From positions 1 to 64,000 of the forward strand of contig NZ_VLKY01000002.1 of NCBI RefSeq assembly GCF_007830155.1: 64,000 bases of DNA, read 5' to 3'. Each line of letters starts with the position of its first letter. The first letter of the stretch is position 1. Below, one piece after another: positions 17,797 through 26,300 of this stretch. Position numbers and translations under genes: made by a program. This DNA comes from Pseudomonas duriflava (GTDB taxonomy: Bacteria > Pseudomonadota > Gammaproteobacteria > Pseudomonadales > Pseudomonadaceae). Under the pieces are notes generated by a model that was given only the letters and a program-made list of their open reading frames with translations, did not search any database and was not told the DNA's origin.

Positions 17797-19062
17797 TTAG
17801 CCGAAAATACCTCTCAGAATGGAGAAGAACACGATCGACAAGATTGCGCCAGCCGGCAAGGTAATGATCCAAGACATAAAAATGGAACCCACTACGCTCA
17901 GGTTCAGCGCACCGATACCTCGTGCGATGCCGATACCCAGGACAGCGCCCACCAGCGTATGCGTGGTAGAGACCGGCAGGCCAATAGCTGAGGCTCCAAC
18001 TACAGTGCTGGCTGTGGCCAGCTCGGCAGCGAAACCACGGCTTGGTGTCAGCTCTGTAATTTCCTTGCCAATGGTGGCAATTACCTTGTAGCCATATGTA
18101 GCCAAGCCGATGACGATACCGACTGCGCCCAGCAGGAGGACCCAGGCCGGCACCGGCGATTTCGCCAGGATTTCCAGATTACCGTTTGCGTTAATGACAT
18201 TCACGACTGCTGCCAATGGGCCGACCGCATTCGCCACATCGTTAGCACCATGAGCGAAGGCCATGGAACACGCAGTAAAGATCATCAGGACGGCAAAGAC
18301 CTTTTCTACGCTGGAAAAATGAAAAGTCTTGTCGGCTTCCTCGTCGATCTTGATACGGGTCAGGATGGCTATTCCCACCAGCATGACCAATATCCCCACC
18401 CCGACCGAAAGCAGCACACTTTCGCCAGAACTCAGACTGATACCAACATGCTTGAGACCTTTGGTAAACGTCATTACGGATATCATGAACCCGGTCAGGA
18501 ACATATACAGCGGCACGAACCGCTTGGCATTACGGAACGGCTCATCAGTATCGATAATCAGCTTTTGCACGCTCATAAACAGCAGGAAAGCAACAATTCC
18601 TGATAGGAGAGGCGATACCACCCAACTGGCCACGATAGGCCCGATAGCCGCCCACTTCACCGCGTCCATCGACACCCCTACCGAAGCAAAGCCGATAATG
18701 GCGCCAATGATGGAATGGGTCGTAGACACGGGCCATCCCTTCAGAGTGGCGATCATCAACCACGTTCCAGCGGCCAGCAGGGCCGATAACATGCCAAACA
18801 CCATAAGGTCCGGTGTAATCACCGAGGCATCTACGATTCCGCCCTTGATAGTGTCGGTAACCTGCCCGCCAGCAAAATAGGCGCCACAGAACTCGAATAC
18901 CATGGCGATGAAAATGGCCTGCTTAATGGTCAGGGCACGGGAACCCACTGAGGTTCCCATGGCATTAGCCACGTCGTTGGCGCCCACACCCCAGGCCATA
19001 AAAAAGCCGAAGAGACAGGCCATAACCAGCAGCACGAAGCCGTAATCCGCAATCAAAGACAT
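17797..19062 (-). CDS. pit: PiT-family inorganic phosphate transporter
   Basis: A 421-residue polytopic membrane protein with two copies of the PiT signature: GANDVANAMGTSVGSRALT near residue 27 and GANDVANAVGPLAAV near 270. Each is followed by a GLPVSTTHT/WPVSTTHS phosphate-transporter motif. About ten to eleven membrane segments are visible with a central hydrophilic loop. It should carry out proton- or metal-phosphate symport at the inner membrane. The DUF47 gene upstream ends 35 bases before its start and is the usual partner of PiT permeases. Confidence 0.94.
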   Translation of the reverse strand: MSLIADYGFVLLVMACLFGFFMAWGVGANDVANAMGTSVGSRALTIKQAIFIAMVFEFCGAYFAGGQVTDTIKGGIVDASVITPDLMVFGMLSALLAAGTWLMIATLKGWPVSTTHSIIGAIIGFASVGVSMDAVKWAAIGPIVASWVVSPLLSGIVAFLLFMSVQKLIIDTDEPFRNAKRFVPLYMFLTGFMISVMTFTKGLKHVGISLSSGESVLLSVGVGILVMLVGIAILTRIKIDEEADKTFHFSSVEKVFAVLMIFTACSMAFAHGANDVANAVGPLAAVVNVINANGNLEILAKSPVPAWVLLLGAVGIVIGLATYGYKVIATIGKEITELTPSRGFAAELATASTVVGASAIGLPVSTTHTLVGAVLGIGIARGIGALNLSVVGSIFMSWIITLPAGAILSIVFFSILRGIFG

Positions 19063-19097
19063 AAACGGTAAAATCCAGTGAATCTAAAAGAGCCGGC

Positions 19098-19775
19098 TTA
19101 ACGTGCCAGCAGTTGTTCAAGCCGATTACCCACGCGCTGGGCCCGGTCGGCAACATCGCCGATCCAGTCGATGATCTGGTAAAGAAAGATGACATCCACA
19201 GGAGGCATGTCCTTTTCCAGAGTAAACAGAGTGCGACGCACCTCGATCTGCAGACGGTCCGAATCCCGCTCCAGGTCGTAAAGCTCTTCCACCATAAGTT
19301 CGACTCGGGTCGCCTCTCGCCCGCTGAAGCCTGTCTCAAGCAGAGAATCCAGCTCGTTCATGGCCTTCAGGGCTTGAGCGCTGGCATCTACGCTGCGCTG
19401 CACATAGGTCATGATAACCGGACGCAGGCTCTCCGGAATGGCCATCTGCCGCCCTAGAGTCAGCCCCGCAATGTCCTTGGCGCGGTTGGCGATTTTGTCC
19501 TGTACACTGAGTAGTTCCAGCAGATCCGAACGGGGAACTGGCAGGAACAGGCTCTTAGGTAGATGCTGACGAACACTTTTCTTGAGTGTGTCAGCCTCTC
19601 GCTCCAGACGCACCATGTTCTGTTGCACCTGTTCTACCGTGGGCCATTCCTGGTTGATGACCGCCTGGAAGAAAGGAAGCAGTTGCGCTGCGCACTCGTG
19701 CGCCTTGGCCATATGTTGTTGCATCGGTCCGATCGGCGAGCGCCCGAATAGACTGACAAACGGATTGGTTGGCAT
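19098..19775 (-). CDS. DUF47 (PhoU-like) Pit accessory protein
   Basis: A 225-residue, all-helical cytosolic protein of the TIGR00153/DUF47 family, distantly related to PhoU. It shows the repeated E-x-x-x-D metal-binding type helices (READTLKK near 60, LERDSDRLQ near 175). Members are encoded next to PiT transporters and are thought to regulate them; the gene here is immediately upstream of pit in the same direction. The start MPTNPFVSLFG is family-like. It is divergent from the CYTH-CHAD gene, about 90 bases away. Confidence 0.88.
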   Translation of the reverse strand: MPTNPFVSLFGRSPIGPMQQHMAKAHECAAQLLPFFQAVINQEWPTVEQVQQNMVRLEREADTLKKSVRQHLPKSLFLPVPRSDLLELLSVQDKIANRAKDIAGLTLGRQMAIPESLRPVIMTYVQRSVDASAQALKAMNELDSLLETGFSGREATRVELMVEELYDLERDSDRLQIEVRRTLFTLEKDMPPVDVIFLYQIIDWIGDVADRAQRVGNRLEQLLAR

Positions 19776-19867
19776 TGTTAAATCCCCGTTGAAATGAGCG
19801 GCAAGCAGGAAAAGGTCCGCTCGTGTTTGTGATCGGGCATCAATATTTCACCATAATAGGCGCTGTC

Positions 19868-21223
19868 ATGGCTAAAGAGACTGAAATCAAGCTGCGCGCC
19901 AGCCGCGAAACCCTCGCCGCGCTGCGTGCACATCCCCTGTTGAACACACACAGCAAGGAAGGCTGGGAGCGTAGCGAACTGCTCAACCAGTATTACGACA
20001 CCGATACGCGTGAGTTAGCTCATGCACGCGTGGCCTTGCGGGTACGCCGAGACGGCGACCGCTATATTCAGACGCTTAAGAGTCGCGGCCAGAGCATGGC
20101 CGGGCTGTCCGAGCGTAACGAATGGGAATGGCCGCTGGAAACAGCAGAGCTGGATACGTCCCTCCTTGGGCCAGAATGCTGGCCAGAAGCGCTGGCCCAT
20201 CTCGATAAGCGTCAGCTCAAACCGATTTTCACTACTGACTTCACGCGTGAGCGTACGCTGATTGCCTGGGAGCATGGCAATACGCGTACGGCACTCGAAG
20301 CCGCCCTTGATCTAGGCCAGGTAGTTGCCGGAGAATATCACGAAGATATTTGTGAGCTTGAGCTCGAATTGCGTGAAGGCGAGCCGGCTACCCTGCTTGA
20401 ACTGGCCGAACAGCTGGCCGCTGACCTACCCTTGATGCCATGCGATATCAGCAAGGCCGAGCGTGGTTACCGGCTGCATGATTCTGCCAGCTATACGCTT
20501 TATCTCACCGCCCCCACGGTAACACCTTCCACAGCGCTGGATACGGCCTTCTCAACCCTGGCCTGGCATCTGCTGGGCAGCAGTCAGCGGCTGGCCGAGC
20601 AGTATCGTTGGAATGGTCATTGGCGTCTGCTGGTAGACTGGGTCCATCATTTGGTAGACCTGCGCGCTTTGCTCGGCAGTCTGGGGCAAGCTGTTCCGCG
20701 ATCCAGCAGCCGCGAGCTGCGGCAGGCCCTTGATACCTTGCTACTCGATTGGAAGCCTTTGGCGACGATTGGGCAAGAAGACGAAGAGGCCCGCCAGCAA
20801 GCCCCGGCCCGCTTTGCCGCTGAACTGGAAAAGCCACGATGGGGACATTTCTCACTCCTTGCCGCGCGCTGGCTGCACGAACGCACGTGGACTACCTCGC
20901 GCAACGCACGCGGCAATACGTTGGGTGAGCGCTCGGTTGGTAAATGGCTGCTGCGTACCTTGGCGGAAGAAGCCGCTGAAATCCCGCTTCAGCGTGCCTT
21001 GAACCAGCCCAGCCTGTTGGCTGACCAGCTGCCCCGTATCGAGCGGATGCTTGTCTGGTTGCGCCTGGCCCGCCCAGCCATCGAGCTGCCAGAAATCGAC
21101 CGCCTGTACGGCGAAATGGCCAAGTTGCCCAGCCTCATTGCACACGACGCGGATGAAGCCTTAGGTGCCCAGGCGCATACACTGATCACACTAGCATCCT
21201 GGAAAGCCCTTCTTCGCGGATAA
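19868..21223 (+). CDS. CYTH-CHAD triphosphatase-like protein
   Basis: The 451-residue product fuses an N-terminal CYTH triphosphate-tunnel domain (about 1-205) to a C-terminal CHAD domain. The CYTH signature E-x-E-x-K is present as ETEIKLR, and alternating basic/acidic strands follow (RVRRDGD, QTLKSRG). CYTH members hydrolyse inorganic triphosphate or related compounds; CHAD domains bind polyphosphate. E. coli YgiF, an inorganic triphosphatase, has the same arrangement. The ATG at 19868 is used; an upstream in-frame start would add 15 non-family residues. Its position opposite the phosphate transporter operon fits a role in phosphate metabolism, which is inference. Confidence 0.88.
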   Translation: MAKETEIKLRASRETLAALRAHPLLNTHSKEGWERSELLNQYYDTDTRELAHARVALRVRRDGDRYIQTLKSRGQSMAGLSERNEWEWPLETAELDTSLLGPECWPEALAHLDKRQLKPIFTTDFTRERTLIAWEHGNTRTALEAALDLGQVVAGEYHEDICELELELREGEPATLLELAEQLAADLPLMPCDISKAERGYRLHDSASYTLYLTAPTVTPSTALDTAFSTLAWHLLGSSQRLAEQYRWNGHWRLLVDWVHHLVDLRALLGSLGQAVPRSSSRELRQALDTLLLDWKPLATIGQEDEEARQQAPARFAAELEKPRWGHFSLLAARWLHERTWTTSRNARGNTLGERSVGKWLLRTLAEEAAEIPLQRALNQPSLLADQLPRIERMLVWLRLARPAIELPEIDRLYGEMAKLPSLIAHDADEALGAQAHTLITLASWKALLRG

Positions 21224-21242
21224 ACGATCCGCCGATCAACAA

Positions 21243-21272
21243 CTGGCCCTCTTCATGCTGGCAGAGGGCCAG
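21243..21272 (+). terminator. Terminator hairpin after the CYTH-CHAD gene
   Basis: Perfect 10-base inverted repeat CTGGCCCTCT/AGAGGGCCAG with a 10-base loop, 20 bases after the stop codon. Only a short T run (CTTTCC) follows, so strength is uncertain. Confidence 0.6.
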
Positions 21273-21518
21273 GCTTTCCGCTACGCCGTACTGTTTATAA
21301 AATGATCAAGTCATACCCATCGAAGGTCCTTCCGCCCTCCTAATACGTATCGTCGGGCGTACCGAACTTCCGACCGGTTTTTAGGCTCAGCTGTTATGAG
21401 TGGCCAAGCCCAAGCGCCTCTGATCCATCGAAACCGCTATCCTGTCTTCATACCCGCATAACCGGGCGCTCTGAGGTCCTTTACGGCCAGAGCAGCAGTA
21501 TCTGACGAGGAGACTTGC

Positions 21519-23303
21519 ATGTCCGCCATTGCCTCACCCGCCGCTGACCGTTGGCTTGAACTGTCCGAAGTTCTGCGTGAACTGGTTGCTCAAGGACGTA
21601 TTGATCAGCAAGCCGCCGAGCAGTGCCTGATGATTCGTCGCGGCTCGCAGCAGAATCAGCAGCTACATCCGCTGGAATTCCTCGCGTCGCAAAATGTGGA
21701 AGACCTACAACGTCCTGGCAAGAAGCTGGACCTGGAAACGCTTACCCACTGGCTCGCTGATTATTCCGGCCAGCCCTATTATCGAATCGATCCGCTGAAG
21801 ATCGACGTCGCAGCGATCACTCCCCTGATGTCCTATGCGTTTGCCCAACGCAACAAGATTCTGGCTGTGGCCGTCGCGGCAGACGAAGTAACGATCGCCA
21901 GCGCCCAGCCCTTTGTTAACAGCTGGGAAAGCAACCTGACCCATGTGCTTAAACGCCCGATCAAGCGCGTCGTAGCCAATCCAACGGATATTACGCGGTA
22001 TACCCAGGAATTCTTCCGGCTCGCCAAATCAGTAAGCGGTGCAACATCGGTCGATCAAAAAACGACCAACGTCGGTAACTTCGAGCAGTTGGTCAACCTG
22101 GGAGCCATGGATCAGGAGCCCGATGCAAACGATGCCCACATCGTTAATATCGTCGACTGGCTGTTTCAGTACGCCTTTCAGCAGCGAGCCAGCGATATTC
22201 ATGTCGAGCCGCGTCGCGATCAGGGCACAGTCCGCTTCCGCATCGACGGCGTGCTGCACAGCGTTTACCAGTTTCCTTCCCAAGTTACCCTGGCAGTAAT
22301 CAGCCGAATCAAGAACCTGGGGCGGATGAATGTGGCCGAGAAGCGCAAGCCTCAGGATGGCCGGGTAAAAACGCGCATGCCGGGCGACAAGGAAGTGGAG
22401 CTGCGTTTGTCCACTATGCCGACGGCCTTTGGTGAAAAGCTTGTCATGCGGATTTTCGACCCGGACGTGCTTCTCAAGAGCTTTGATCAGCTGGGCTTCT
22501 CAAGTGACGACCTGCGCCGCTGGACCAGCATGACCAGCCAGCCCAACGGTATCATTCTGGTCACCGGCCCGACCGGGTCAGGTAAAACGACAACGCTCTA
22601 TACCACCCTCAAGCAGCTGGCTACGCCGGAGGTGAACGTCTGCACCATTGAAGACCCGATCGAAATGGTTGAGGACTCGTTCAACCAGATGCAGGTGCAG
22701 CACAACATCGACGTGAACTTCGCCAGCGGTGTACGCGCCCTGATGCGTCAGGATCCGGACATTATTATGATTGGTGAGATCCGTGACCTGGAAACGGCCG
22801 AGATGGCGATCCAGGCGGCCCTGACCGGTCACTTGGTGCTGTCGACCTTACACACCAACGATGCACCTAGCTCTATCAGCCGCCTGATTGAACTGGGCGT
22901 GCCGTATTATCTGATCCGCGCGACCATATTGGGTGTAATGGCCCAGCGCTTGGTACGTACCTTGTGCCCGCATTGCAAGGCTCCGGTAGAGATGAACCCA
23001 CAGGACTGGCAAGAGCTGACACGCCCCTGGAATGCACCGTTGCCGACAGGCGCCATGCAACCGGTGGGCTGCCCAGAGTGCCGCGATACAGGTTACCGGG
23101 GGCGAGCAGGGGTTTATGAAATTATGATGTTATCGGACGCTACACGTAATCTAATCAATGCCGATACAGATATTTCAGCGTTACGGCGTCAAGCATTCAA
23201 AGAAGGTATGCGCAGCCTGCGCCTTTCGGGCGCACAGAAGATTGCGGCTGGCTTGACTACTATGGAGGAAGTGTTGCGCGTGACGCCGCAAAGCGAGCGA
23301 TAG
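21519..23303 (+). CDS. GspE/PilB-family secretion ATPase
   Basis: A 594-residue traffic ATPase of the type II secretion/type IV pilus superfamily. The N-terminal MshEN-like domain (about 1-180) may bind c-di-GMP in relatives. The ATPase core has the Walker A GPTGSGKTTTLYTTL near residue 350, the Asp box IEDPIE, Walker B QDPDIIMIGEIRD and the His box LSTLHTNDA. A C-terminal tetracysteine zinc site is formed by CPHC and CPEC. It should power pilus or pseudopilus assembly, but no pilin, secretin or inner-membrane partner is encoded nearby, so its machine cannot be named. The ATG has a GAGGAG ribosome-binding site. It precedes a large sensor kinase on the same strand. Confidence 0.9.
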   Translation: MSAIASPAADRWLELSEVLRELVAQGRIDQQAAEQCLMIRRGSQQNQQLHPLEFLASQNVEDLQRPGKKLDLETLTHWLADYSGQPYYRIDPLKIDVAAITPLMSYAFAQRNKILAVAVAADEVTIASAQPFVNSWESNLTHVLKRPIKRVVANPTDITRYTQEFFRLAKSVSGATSVDQKTTNVGNFEQLVNLGAMDQEPDANDAHIVNIVDWLFQYAFQQRASDIHVEPRRDQGTVRFRIDGVLHSVYQFPSQVTLAVISRIKNLGRMNVAEKRKPQDGRVKTRMPGDKEVELRLSTMPTAFGEKLVMRIFDPDVLLKSFDQLGFSSDDLRRWTSMTSQPNGIILVTGPTGSGKTTTLYTTLKQLATPEVNVCTIEDPIEMVEDSFNQMQVQHNIDVNFASGVRALMRQDPDIIMIGEIRDLETAEMAIQAALTGHLVLSTLHTNDAPSSISRLIELGVPYYLIRATILGVMAQRLVRTLCPHCKAPVEMNPQDWQELTRPWNAPLPTGAMQPVGCPECRDTGYRGRAGVYEIMMLSDATRNLINADTDISALRRQAFKEGMRSLRLSGAQKIAAGLTTMEEVLRVTPQSER

Positions 23304-23397
23304 GAGAATGGATATCCTTTCGTCCATTCATATCGCCGTGCGACATTTTGCCGCAGAATAAGCAATTTCCTGCTGTTGTAGATGGGTTGTATGGACG

Positions 23398-26300
23398 ATG
23401 ATGAATCATGCGGAGCCTGTATTGAGCCCCACCCCTATGTTGCCGACCGGCTGGAGCGAAAGCGAGCGCCTCGCCGAACTCCGCCGCTACGGTATTCTTG
23501 ATATACCGGCCACCCCAGCCTTCGATGACATCGTCCAGCTGACCGCCCAGATCTGTCACGCCCCTATAGCTGTCATCAACCTCATCACCGAGGACCGGGA
23601 ATGGTTCTTGGCCGAAAAGGGTCTGGGTGTTCAGGAAATGCCGCTGCACCTGTCCATCTGTGCCAAAGCGATCCAGCAACCGGGATTGACCGTTATCGCC
23701 GACTTACGCGGTGATCGCCGCTTCGCCAGCAATCCACTGGTCCAGACCGCAGACGGCTTGCGCTTCTATGCCGGCGTCCCCTTGGTGACGCCCAATGGCT
23801 TCCCACTTGGTACCCTGTGCGTGCTCGATTGGCAGCCACGAGTATTAAGTGCTGCTCAGACGCAGGCGCTGGAAGCGCTGGGCCGTCAGGCCATGAACCT
23901 GATCGAACTTCATAAGATCCGGAGCGCCTACCACCGCAGTGAAACCATAAGTCGTCAGCTGTTCGACAGTACGTCCGAGCAGGCCTTGCTGACCCTAGGC
24001 CTAGGCGGACATATCCTTTCCGCCAATCCGGCAGCAATGACTGCACTGGGCTGGGCCCCGGATGAGCTGGCTGGCCAGCCTATTGATATCCTCTTCACTG
24101 CAGAAGACCAGGCCAAGGGCGTTCCATGTCAACTCCAGAGCCTGGCGGACAGGGACGGTATAACCCAGGATGAGGCCCTGTTCCTGCGCAAGGACAAGCA
24201 TCTCCTGCAGGCCAATTACACCCTGCGCGCCCTGCTGGACAGCGAGGGGCGGCGTCACGGCTATTTATTTAGCCTGAAAGACGTTACCGCCGAACGAGCA
24301 CGCCAGCGTAGCGCGATCCAAAACGAAGCCCGGTATCGCGCCCTGATGGATGTGAGCCCGCAGATCGTCTGGTTTGGCGATCGCCATGGCTTTATGGAGT
24401 ACACCAACCGTTACTGGTACACCTATACCGGTCTGGATCCGCACGACACAGACCCCGATAACTGGATGCGTGCCGTTCACCCTGATCATGCCGAACGTTT
24501 ACAAAGGACCTGGCGAGAAACACTGATACGCCGCGAACCTTCACGTATCGAGGTACCGTTTCGGGGCGTCGACGGCACCTATCGTTGGTTCGAGGCTCGG
24601 GTAACACCTGCCTTTAACGCGGCGGGTGAAATCGAACGCTGGGTAGGCGTTGCCCTGGATATAGATGATCGCCGGCGCGCTGAAGAAGCACGGCTGGAAA
24701 GCGAGGCCTTTACCCGCCTCCTACTCGACTCCCTCAGCGAAGCGTTTTACTCCATCGACCGCACCGGCCACGTTACGCTCTGCAATAACGCCTTCTTGCA
24801 GCTGCTGGGCTTTACTGATCGTGACCAGGTGCTAGGGCAGCCGATTCACGCCTTAATCCACCCTATGCATGTCGACGGCTCGTCATCTCCAGCACAAGAC
24901 TGCCCCATTTATCGCACAGCGCAAACCGGCGAATCTTTCCATATCGAGCAGGACTGGATTACTCGTCAGGACGGTAGCTTCTTGCCTGTGGAGTATCGCT
25001 CCGAACCGATCTGGCGCGACGGGGAATTAGAAGGTGCGATCTGTACGTTCATGGACATCAGCGAACGCTTGCGCACCCACGACCGCCAACGCTTTCTGCT
25101 TGAGCTGGGTGATCGCTTACAAGGTACGCTGACGTTAACCGATGTTGCACAAACCCTAGGCCAAAGCTTGGGTAACGTGCTGCGTGTACAGCGCATTGGT
25201 TACGCCTGGATCGATGAGGCAGGCATCCTGCATAAGGAAAGCAGCTGGACGGACGGTAGTGTCGAACCAGACCTGGCGACCTATTCCCTGAACGACTATG
25301 GCAATGGCCTCCTGGCCGAGCTGAGACAGGGATCGATTGTTGTAGTGGACGACACGATAGTCGATCCCCGCACTCATGCCTATCAGGACACGCTAGAACA
25401 GCTAGCCATCAGGGCCATGCTATTGGTTCCACAGCATGACAAGGGGGTGCTGAAGGGCATGCTCTATGTGCATGCAAGCACACCACATACCTGGTCAGTA
25501 GAAGATATCGCCCTGACGCGGGAGGTGGCCGACCGTATCCGCATTGTAGCGGAACGCACCAGTGCCGCCGAAGCCCTGCGCCTGGCGGAACAGCGTATCA
25601 ACCTGGCCATCGACGTAGCTACGCTTGGTGTCTGGGATTACGACATCAACCGTGACGTAATCAGCTGGGATCACCGTATCACCGAAATGACAGGCATTTC
25701 TCCGGAAGCTCTGCTGAGTACCGCCGAGCTGCTGTTCACCATCGTTCACCCGGATGACAGACTTACCGTACAGGCCGCGATCAAGGCGGCAGCGGAAGGC
25801 GACGAAGATAGCGAAACACAGTTGGACTTCCGTGTGTGTGGAACGCACCGAGCCGAACCGGTCTGGCTGAGTGTTCGCAGCCGACACTTTACCGAGCCGG
25901 ACGGCACACGCCGCCTGATCGGTATTGCCCGGGACATCACCCAGGAGAAAGAACATGCCTACACACTCAATGCCATCAACCTGGAGCTGACCCGGCAGAT
26001 CGAGGAGCGCACCGCAGCGGCCGAGCGACAGGCCGCTTTGAACGAACTGAGCGATGCTCTGCGCGAAGCCAGCGATAGTGATGAAATCGGTGGCGTAGTG
26101 GCTCACATCCTGGGCCGTATCCTGAATGTATCCCGGGTTGGCTATGCCCGGATGCTAGAGGATGGTGAAACGGTTCAAATCACACATGACTGGAGTCACA
26201 ACACCACGAGCTTTACCGGCTCATATTATTTGCCCGATTACGGCACCTACATTGATGACTTGTATCGTGGCGAAGCGGTGGTAATTAATGACGTAGCCAA

